A stretch of DNA of 5,266 bases, taken from NCBI GenBank assembly GCA_025457725.1, contig JALOTU010000201.1:1-5266 (forward strand), read 5' to 3'. The stretch is from Verrucomicrobiota bacterium (GTDB taxonomy: Bacteria; Verrucomicrobiota; Verrucomicrobiia; Limisphaerales; DSYF01). The notes beneath the pieces are model-generated. The model made no database searches and was not told the origin of the DNA. It saw nothing but the letters and a program-made list of their open reading frames with translations. Below are positions 1-5,266 of this stretch, one piece after another. The number at the start of each line of letters is the position of its first letter. Position 1 is the first letter of the stretch. Made by a program: the position numbers and the translations under genes.

Positions 1-1622
1 CCCGTGCAGGGGCCTTTGAGAAATGCGAGGGGATGATCCCAGCACACCTTCGCCACATCCGCCTTGTTCATGGCGGGTGTCAGCAAACTCGTGACGATGT
101 AGATCGTGACACACAGCACGGCGATGATGGGTCCAACGAGCATGAACGGAATACCCAACCCCTGGACCGGGTCCGTCACCAGCCCGCCAAAGCCTGCGTT
201 GGCTTTGCCGCCCAGGATCATTCTTCCGACGGAAGGCAGGTCGGCCACAAAATAGACCACGCCGACAGCTGAACCGACATAGAGCGTCGTCATCGCGGCT
301 TGCCAGTTCCCTCGCTTCCAGATGAGCCCCAACAACAGCACCGTCGTCACCGCCGGGGCAAAGGTCATGGGTATCTTGTTGATCGCCTCGAAGATCGTGC
401 CGAACTGATCGCCTTGCGTGGACCACAAGATGGCCAGCAGCATGATCACGCCGGTGGTGATGCGCCCGATGGTCACCACGCGCGCATCCGGCATGTTCGG
501 CCGCGACCGTTTGACGATGTCCATCGAGATGAGGGTGGCGCAACTGTTCAGGCCCGCCGCGATCGTGCTCATGAGCGCCGCAGCCATGCCCGCCGCCAGC
601 AGCCCCTTGAGCCCCACCGGAACGAGGTGATTGATCAACATCGGCAGCATCGTGTTGTAGTCCGGGTTCGTGGTGCCGGCCACTGCGCCGAGCTGAAACG
701 CCCCTCTTTGCCAGAGCACACACCCCACGACGCCGGGAAGCACCATGAGAAAGACGGGAGTGATCTTCAGGAAGCCGGCAAACAACGCGCCATTCTGCCC
801 CTCCTTGATCGTGCGTGCCGCCAGCACCCGCTGCACCAGCGTCTGGTCGGCGCACCAATACCAAATGCCCAGGATCGGATAGCCCAGGACCACCGCCAGC
901 CACGAATACTCGTTCAGGTGGCCCTCGGCATTCACCACAGGCTGCAACATGCTCAATTGCCCCGGGTTCACCGCCTCCTTGAAGGCCGCCACATCGTGGA
1001 CGCCCACCGATGGCAGGGCTCGAATTGCCAGAACCGTCACCAACGCAGCCCCGAAAAGAAGCAGGCCCGCTTGAATGTTCTCCGTCAGCACCACCGCCTT
1101 GAGCCCGCCCAGCACGGTGTAAATCACCGTGAACAGCGAAAGCACAAGGATGGTCGTCATCATCGGGACCCCAAGGAAGCTTTCGAACACCTTGGCCGCG
1201 GCAAAAAGACTGATGCCGATGTGAATCAGCAATGCGCCGAGAATCCCGATGACCGCTAGGAAGGTTCGCGCCGAGGGACAGTAGCGACGCTCCATGAACT
1301 CCGGCAGGGTGTGGGCGCTGGACTTGATATAGAACGGCGCAAACACGAGTGCCAGCAGCATCAAGGTGAAGCACGCCATCCACTCGAAGTTGCCAATGAC
1401 CATCCCGCTGCTGGCTCCGCCGGCGGCGAGCCCCACCAGGTGGATGGTCGAAATGTTCGAGGTGAACACCGCCGCGCCCACCGTGAACCAGCCAAGCGAT
1501 TTGTTGGCGAGAAAATACTGGTCCGTCGAAGCATTGCGTCGGAAGCCGATCCAGATGCCGAACGCGGTAATGCCAATCAGGTAGGCGGCGATCACCGCCA
1601 CATCAATCAGGGATACATTCAT
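1..1622 (-). CDS. Sodium/solute symporter of the SSS (SLC5-like) family, 3' end cut by window edge
   Basis: Inner-membrane protein expected to couple Na+ entry to uptake of a sugar or other small solute. The frame is open for 540 codons from ATG at 1622 to the left edge with no stop, so only the C-terminus is missing; SSS proteins are usually about 500-600 residues. Family signs, by residue: a first hydrophobic helix at about 5-24; SNIS then HLVGLAAGGASSG at 55-73 (helix 1 unwound region); TLPEFMERRY at 105-114; YTVLGGLKAV at 168-177, the classic SSS signature; WYWCADQ followed by VQR at 254-265, close to SGLT1; and AAALMSTIAAGLNS at 347-360, with S352 and T353 at the place of the Na2-site serines of vSGLT. 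More hydrophobic helices follow to about residue 514, then a soluble tail. The ATG is the first start codon in this frame after the upstream GH92 stop; no good Shine-Dalgarno precedes it (CCCGAAAACCC), so translation may depend on the upstream gene. The family call is firm. The substrate is unknown; a sugar released by the GH92 enzyme is an inference from adjacency. Confidence 0.95.
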   Translation of the reverse strand, partial: MNVSLIDVAVIAAYLIGITAFGIWIGFRRNASTDQYFLANKSLGWFTVGAAVFTSNISTIHLVGLAAGGASSGMVIGNFEWMACFTLMLLALVFAPFYIKSSAHTLPEFMERRYCPSARTFLAVIGILGALLIHIGISLFAAAKVFESFLGVPMMTTILVLSLFTVIYTVLGGLKAVVLTENIQAGLLLFGAALVTVLAIRALPSVGVHDVAAFKEAVNPGQLSMLQPVVNAEGHLNEYSWLAVVLGYPILGIWYWCADQTLVQRVLAARTIKEGQNGALFAGFLKITPVFLMVLPGVVGCVLWQRGAFQLGAVAGTTNPDYNTMLPMLINHLVPVGLKGLLAAGMAAALMSTIAAGLNSCATLISMDIVKRSRPNMPDARVVTIGRITTGVIMLLAILWSTQGDQFGTIFEAINKIPMTFAPAVTTVLLLGLIWKRGNWQAAMTTLYVGSAVGVVYFVADLPSVGRMILGGKANAGFGGLVTDPVQGLGIPFMLVGPIIAVLCVTIYIVTSLLTPAMNKADVAKVCWDHPLAFLKGPCT

Positions 1623-1679
1623 GGGTTTTCGGGGTTCGTGGCTGGCGGCGAACTGCTGGCGACGATGGCGGTCATGAAA

Positions 1680-4034
1680 TCAGTTGGCGGGTGTGGTTTC
1701 AGCGGCCCAGCGACTGGGTTGCGGGCCAAGCTCCACCGCGAGGGAGCCGCCGCGAACCAGGTCGGCGTGGGAAAACCAGCAGCGGTTCAAAGGCTGGCCG
1801 TTGAGTTTCGCCGATTGAATGTAAACGTTGCCTGGAGAATTGCCCCGCGTTGCGATGACAAACTTTTGGCCTGGAAAATACTCGTGATTGAGCCGGATCG
1901 TCACCCGATCAAACAACGGCGAGGTGATCTGATAGGTGGGGTTGACGGCCGCGCCGCCCTGAACATCGAACAACCCCATGGCCATCAGTGCGCTGAGCGC
2001 GCCCATCTGGCCCTGATCCTCGTCGCCGTTGTAGCCGCCCAGCGGCGTGATGTCACTGAAAGTCCGGGCGTGGACGTCCCGCACCCATTTTTGGGTCAAG
2101 TCCGGACGGCCCGCGAAATTGAACAGGTGTGCCATGGCGGTGGAGGGTTGGTTTTCGTAGTCCACCCACGCATCGCCATGTGCGGCGTGACCGGCGATGA
2201 AGTTGTGCGGCGCAGCCCGTTCGAACTGCCGGTTCAGTTCCGCGACGTATTTTTCCGGCCCGCCAAACAGACCGGTCAGGCCTGGCACATCCTGCGGAAC
2301 GAAATGCGTGTAGATGGCGGAGTTCGCCTCGCAGAAGCCTTTGCCGGTGAAGGCGCCCTTGGCGGCAACTGGCGCGAAGTCGGCGAGCCACGAACCGTCC
2401 GGATTGCGCGGGCGCATCCAGCGCACGGAAGGATCCCAGAGGTTGGTGTAGTTGGATGAGCGGCGGGTCAGCCACCCGGCGTCATTGGTTTTGCCCAGCG
2501 CCTGCGCGAGCTGCGCCAGGCACCAATCCTGGTAGGCATATTCCAAAGTCATGGCCGCGCCGTCCCGGTGCATGCCCTTGCCAGGAATGTCCTCCGGCAC
2601 ATAGCCGCGCTCCGCGTAGTATTTCATGCCGCCGCCGCTTGGGTTGGGGCCGGACTCATAGCCCGCGCGGTCGCGACTGCCGCCGGGCAGGGCATTCTTG
2701 CGCAAGCCTTCGTAGGCCCTTTCCGCATCGTAGCCGCGAATCCCCTTGGCATAAGCCGCCGCGAAAAATGGCGCCGCCGGATCACCGATCATCACCCAGG
2801 TGTAGTTGCCGCCGCTCGGTCCGCGTGGAATCAGGCCGCCGTTGCGGTATATGTCCACCATTGTGTTGCAGAACCCGTCCATCACTTCGGGATACGCGAA
2901 CGACCACAGAATATTCAGCGACCACTGGCTGCCCCACAGCGCGTCAAAATTGTAATGCGGAAATCGCGGTGTGCCGTCTGCCTCCAGCTTTACTTTGCGC
3001 ACGACGGTTTCTGCGCCGGTGTTGTCGGCGTAACTGCCATCCGCGTCGCTGACGATGCGGCGGCCCAGCAAGGCGTGCCAGAGGTCGGTGTAGAACTTGA
3101 TCCGGCAAGCTTCCGTGCCGCCTTGCACCGCGATGCGTCCGAGCCAGTCGTTCCATTCGCGCGTTGAATCGCGCGCCACGGCATCAAAATCCCAGCCGGG
3201 CAGTTCGGCCTCCAGGTTGTTCCGTGCGTTCGCCTCGCTGGTGTAGGAGATGGCGACCTTCACCAGCACCGTTTCTTCGTTGGTGGCGGGAAAGCTGACA
3301 TATGCCCCCACGTTGTGGCCCGACACATCCCGGCTTGGGCCGGGCAGCAATTGGTTGCCCCGCCACGCGCCGAACTGCCCCGATTGGCTGAACTGTGCGA
3401 CGAAGTATACGGTGAACGGTTTGGGGCGCCGCCGCGTCGCGGCCATCGTGGAATGCCCCGCAATTTCCGTCGGGCTGATCTGTCGCACGGCGCTGGCATC
3501 CATTTTGTCCATGAGCGTTGCGCCGGTGTCGAACGCGATGAAGTGCTCTTGGCCGGCCGGGAAGGTGTAACGATGAAATCCCACACGTGTCGTGGACGTC
3601 AATTCCGCCGTGATGCCATAGCGTTGCAGGAAAACCTTGTGGTAACCGGGGCGGACTATTTCGTCTTCATGCGAAAACGGCGACGCGGCAGCAGCGAGTC
3701 CCTGGACGGAAAAAATGTCGCCCGTCTGCGGCATCACCGGCAGCCCGTAAAGCTGCCAGCCGTGAATGTGACTGAAGCATTGGATGTTCGTTTCGCCGTA
3801 GATGTAGCCGTTCATCCAGTCCCCGCCGACCCGGGTGTCCGGGCTTAGATTCACCATGCCAAACGGGCGGCAGGCCGAGGAAAAGAAGAACCATCGCGAT
3901 TTGTGCGTGTCGATCTGCGGACGGACGAGGTCGGCGGGAGACGATTCCGCACCCGCGACAAGCGGCAGCAGCAAACCCGCGAACAAGGCCGGATGGGTCA
4001 ACGGGCGTCTGATAGGGGACGTGAATGGGTTCAC
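1680..4034 (-). CDS. Secreted glycoside hydrolase family 92 (alpha-mannosidase-type) enzyme
   Basis: Complete 784-residue exported hydrolase. Characterised GH92 enzymes are Ca2+-dependent, inverting exo-alpha-mannosidases. Residues 1-29 look like a Sec signal peptide: basic IRR at 8-10, hydrophobic core at 16-26, and AGA before E30 as the likely cleavage site. The GH92 N-terminal beta domain covers about 35-270 (PFGMVNLSPDTR at 57-68, CFSHIH at 86-91, GLPVMPQTGD at 97-106). A linker and the (alpha/alpha)6 catalytic domain follow to about 775. AMTLEYAYQDW at 494-504 carries E498, at the place where I expect the general acid; GDEDQGQM at 670-677 matches the usual GN(E/D)DxGQM motif that carries the general-base Asp. 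The C-terminal part has ITSPLFDRVTIRL, NVYIQSAKLNG and WFSHADL, all typical. The start is GTG: an in-frame TGA lies three codons upstream, and a later start would lose the signal peptide. No strong ribosome binding site is seen. It is the first visible gene of a two-gene unit with the symporter, 57 bases downstream. The family call is firm; mannose specificity is an inference, because several family motifs differ from the usual form. Confidence 0.95.
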   Translation of the reverse strand: MNPFTSPIRRPLTHPALFAGLLLPLVAGAESSPADLVRPQIDTHKSRWFFFSSACRPFGMVNLSPDTRVGGDWMNGYIYGETNIQCFSHIHGWQLYGLPVMPQTGDIFSVQGLAAAASPFSHEDEIVRPGYHKVFLQRYGITAELTSTTRVGFHRYTFPAGQEHFIAFDTGATLMDKMDASAVRQISPTEIAGHSTMAATRRRPKPFTVYFVAQFSQSGQFGAWRGNQLLPGPSRDVSGHNVGAYVSFPATNEETVLVKVAISYTSEANARNNLEAELPGWDFDAVARDSTREWNDWLGRIAVQGGTEACRIKFYTDLWHALLGRRIVSDADGSYADNTGAETVVRKVKLEADGTPRFPHYNFDALWGSQWSLNILWSFAYPEVMDGFCNTMVDIYRNGGLIPRGPSGGNYTWVMIGDPAAPFFAAAYAKGIRGYDAERAYEGLRKNALPGGSRDRAGYESGPNPSGGGMKYYAERGYVPEDIPGKGMHRDGAAMTLEYAYQDWCLAQLAQALGKTNDAGWLTRRSSNYTNLWDPSVRWMRPRNPDGSWLADFAPVAAKGAFTGKGFCEANSAIYTHFVPQDVPGLTGLFGGPEKYVAELNRQFERAAPHNFIAGHAAHGDAWVDYENQPSTAMAHLFNFAGRPDLTQKWVRDVHARTFSDITPLGGYNGDEDQGQMGALSALMAMGLFDVQGGAAVNPTYQITSPLFDRVTIRLNHEYFPGQKFVIATRGNSPGNVYIQSAKLNGQPLNRCWFSHADLVRGGSLAVELGPQPSRWAAETTPAN

Positions 4035-4096
4035 GGTGATTCAGCTTTCGCCCTGGAGTCGGGCGGTGGTTGTGGCGGTCGCTCTGCCGGCGCGCC

Positions 4097-4107
4097 TGAC
4101 CGGGTCA
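4097..4107. repeat. Perfect 11-base palindrome, TGACC-G-GGTCA
   Basis: Two 5-base arms flank a single G. The site lies 63-73 bases upstream of the GTG start of the GH92 gene, a position that would suit an operator for a dimeric regulator. No regulator gene is visible in the window, and an 11-base palindrome can arise by chance in GC-rich DNA, so the regulatory role is only a suggestion. Confidence 0.25.
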
Positions 4108-4374
4108 TGTTTCCAATCCACGGGTCTGGGAGTCCATGCACTGGTCGGAGACTGTTATTTTCTGTGTCACTTGTCCATCACCGGAACCGGGCAGGGACCG
4201 ATGCGCTGCCCCTGTTCCGCCGGGCTCTGATCGCCAAGTTTCCTGTGCGACCGCTCACGGTTGCAGTCGAGACCCGCCACGCTGAACACCCCTGGTGGCG
4301 CAAAAGGGTAAAAGTTATACGCATGTTTGTATTGTGACGGGCAGGCGGAAGGCGTAGGGTGCTGGAATAAAGCC

Positions 4375-4405
4375 CGATGCAGCCATCGAGCCCGGAATTG
4401 GGCTC
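4375..4405. repeat. Two adjacent short hairpins in the intergenic region
   Basis: CGATG-CAGC-CATCG (4375-4388) touches GAGCCC-GGAATT-GGGCTC (4388-4405); each has perfect arms, of 5 and 6 bases. On the plus strand no T-run follows. On the minus strand the first hairpin is followed by GGGCTTTATT, a poor terminator tail. No visible gene would end here. They may be structural parts of a leader RNA or chance. Confidence 0.3.
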
Positions 4406-4425
4406 ATCAGCCTGACAAACCTCGA

Positions 4426-4445
4426 CTTCATGATGCGGAATGAAG
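4426..4445. repeat. Inverted repeat CTTCAT-N8-ATGAAG
   Basis: Perfect 6-base arms around an 8-base spacer (GATGCGGA), 20 bases after the preceding hairpins. The spacing could suit either an operator or a weak RNA hairpin. Nothing in the sequence decides between these and chance. Confidence 0.25.
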
Positions 4446-4532
4446 CCATTATGAAAACTGGACTCGGTCGTCGAATTGGTTCACCACGGCCAACGGGACT
4501 GAGGCGATGGGGGCCACAACGGGCAGGGGATG

Positions 4533-4545
4533 GATCGGCACGATC
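4533..4545. repeat. Inverted repeat GATCG-GCA-CGATC
   Basis: Perfect 5-base arms around a 3-base centre, 183-195 bases before the ATG of the exported-protein gene and about 65 bases before the A/T-rich patch at 4611. Recorded as a candidate protein-binding site only; there is no supporting regulator. Confidence 0.2.
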
Positions 4546-4717
4546 AACATCAGGAATTTCAATTGGCCCACCCCGGTTACCCTCCTAGCCAGTCTGTGTG
4601 CGCCATGCAATAATACAATATGAGCGATGTTTCTTTCCCCAATGGCTTGCTGCCAAGACTTTATCCCGTTGCCAATGTAAGTCCGCGCCTCTGTAGTGGA
4701 CGATGGGGCGGGGGAGC

Positions 4718-4722
4718 GGGAG
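4718..4722 (+). promoter_or_regulatory. Ribosome binding site of the exported-protein gene
   Basis: GGGAG lies 5 bases before the ATG at 4728, inside a purine-rich stretch from 4704 to 4722. It favours this ATG over other starts. It is the only clear Shine-Dalgarno in the window; neither minus-strand gene has one as good. Confidence 0.6.
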
Positions 4723-4727
4723 TGACG

Positions 4728-5266
4728 ATGAAGTCGCTGGCATGCCTGCTCTTCCTCCTGGCTTCCTTCTCTGCCCCCGCTGGGGTCAACGTGTTCATTC
4801 AGGACAGCAACTCCGTCGCCTGGGTCAAATACCAGTGCACCGCCGGCGAGACCGTCCGCGCCTTCGCCCTGGATGTCACCGTCGACAAGGGCCGCATCCT
4901 CGCCATCTCTGACTTCCTGAGAGGCCCCAGCACTGCGGGCAACACCGGCTACGGCATCTTCCCCGCTTCGTTCCGTGATCACCTCACCGTTGGTCCCGGC
5001 AACAGCGTGAACTGGAATGTGGCCGACTACACCCCCCTGGCTGTCCCGGGCGACAACCCCGGCGGCACCCAGCCCGGGCTTGGCTCCCCGGGGGTCACCC
5101 TGGAGTTTGGGGGGTTGTGGGACGTGGCGACGCCCTCGGCCATTCCCGGGGCGTCCGGCACCTTGTGCGCCTTGACCATTAGCGAGCAGGCGACCGTGTC
5201 GGTCTCGGCCAACGCTGCGAGAGGCGGGGTCGTCTCGACCAATCCCGCCGTTGTTTTGAGTCCGAG
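4728..5266 (+). CDS. Exported protein of unknown function, N-terminal part (3' end cut by window edge)
   Basis: The frame is open for 179 codons to the right edge. Residues 1-18 are a clear Sec signal peptide: K2, a hydrophobic run at 4-14, and SAPA before G19. C6 lies too early to be a lipobox cysteine. The rest is a soluble, Gly/Pro/Thr/Val-rich, beta-looking domain with short conserved-looking blocks: RAFALDVTVD at 44-53, AISDF at 59-63, GYGIFP at 74-79, GLGSPGVTLEFG at 117-128, SGTLCALTIS at 143-152 and ARGGVVST at 164-171. From memory this arrangement matches an uncharacterised group of secreted proteins in Planctomycetes and relatives, some of which I recall carrying dockerin-like repeats at the C-terminus; that end is not visible here. 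The fold may be cohesin-like or Ig-like, which is an inference. The ATG is chosen for the well-placed GGGAG ribosome binding site and the signal peptide; a GTG two codons upstream (4722) is possible. The gene is divergent from the GH92 operon. The coding call is strong; function is unknown. Confidence 0.85.
   Translation, partial: MKSLACLLFLLASFSAPAGVNVFIQDSNSVAWVKYQCTAGETVRAFALDVTVDKGRILAISDFLRGPSTAGNTGYGIFPASFRDHLTVGPGNSVNWNVADYTPLAVPGDNPGGTQPGLGSPGVTLEFGGLWDVATPSAIPGASGTLCALTISEQATVSVSANAARGGVVSTNPAVVLSP

Larger units (their letters stand above)
4035..4727. other. Divergent intergenic region between the GH92 operon and the exported-protein gene
   Basis: These 693 bases must hold the promoter of the plus-strand gene and probably that of the GH92 operon. 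I see no supportable gene in them. On the minus strand, a 48-codon ATG frame beginning at 4323 is rich in Arg and resembles nothing I know. On the plus strand, open stretches at about 4357-4590 and 4444-4620 are short, have no ribosome binding site and match no family. Base composition falls to a more A/T-rich patch at about 4605-4680 (TAATACAATATGAG at 4611-4624), a likely place for a promoter of the plus gene, although I find no matching -35 box. Several small inverted repeats are listed separately. The length is more than two simple promoters need, so a long leader, an unseen small RNA or decayed gene remnants are possible. Confidence 0.6.

Noticed and set aside
300..1259. 319-codon plus-strand frame opposite the symporter gene
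   Set aside because: It is rich in Arg, His, Gln and Asp with no recognisable domain and lies wholly antisense to a clear SSS protein; long antisense frames are common in GC-rich DNA.
1311..2459. 382-codon plus-strand frame across the symporter start and GH92 end
   Set aside because: Antisense to two well-supported genes, with no domain, signal or ribosome binding site; treated as a composition artefact.
2456..3848. Several plus-strand frames of about 100-200 codons opposite the GH92 gene
   Set aside because: All lie inside the conserved GH92 coding sequence and have low-complexity Arg/Ala/Pro-rich translations.
4005..4034. Twin-arginine (Tat) signal in the GH92 precursor (IRRPLTH)
   Set aside because: It lacks the usual S/T-R-R-x-F-L-K pattern; a Sec signal with AGA cleavage fits better.
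4314..4319. TATAAC (minus strand) as a -10 box for the GH92 operon
   Set aside because: No -35-like hexamer lies 16-18 bases upstream, and the site is 280 bases from the start codon.
3903..4337. 144-codon plus-strand frame over the GH92 start and upstream region
   Set aside because: Its first part is antisense to the GH92 signal-peptide region and the rest shows no family features or ribosome binding site.
4611..4619. TAATAC/TACAAT as a -10 box for the exported-protein gene
   Set aside because: It is A/T-rich and well placed, but no recognisable -35 box precedes it, so it is mentioned only within the intergenic entry.
4449..4982. 177-codon minus-strand frame overlapping the exported-protein gene
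   Set aside because: Its N-terminal half is antisense to a gene with a signal peptide and a good ribosome binding site; the remainder matches nothing I recognise.

Overview
The window is GC-rich bacterial DNA with two convergently read halves of one divergent layout. Two genes on the minus strand form a carbohydrate-use unit, and one secreted-protein gene starts on the plus strand. The gene content suggests the PVC group (Verrucomicrobia, Planctomycetes or Lentisphaerae): a GH92-type glycosidase next to an SSS-family symporter, and a secreted protein of a type I recall mainly from Planctomycetes and Verrucomicrobia. The two minus-strand genes also lack clear Shine-Dalgarno sequences, which fits. 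The lineage is an inference from memory of families, not a database result.

Layout. Positions 1-1622 (minus) hold most of a sodium/solute symporter whose 3' end runs off the left edge. Positions 1680-4034 (minus) hold a complete secreted GH92-family glycoside hydrolase. It lies upstream of the symporter in the same operon, with a 57-base gap. Positions 4035-4727 hold no gene I can support. This is the shared upstream region of the GH92 operon and the divergent gene, and it contains several small inverted repeats. Positions 4728-5266 (plus) hold the N-terminal 179 codons of an exported protein of unknown function that runs off the right edge.

How the parts may work together. The hydrolase has a signal peptide, so it should act outside the cytoplasm on mannose-containing glycans or a related alpha-linked substrate. 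The symporter would then bring a released sugar or other solute in by sodium coupling. The plus-strand protein has its own start and ribosome binding site and is probably a separate transcription unit; no link to the operon is shown beyond adjacency.

I see no clear mobile element, CRISPR array, tRNA or rRNA. The most interesting points are that the GH92 enzyme keeps the presumed catalytic acidic residues but departs from the usual family motifs around them, and that the plus-strand protein is an uncharacterised exported family. I did not find convincing evidence of a wholly new system.
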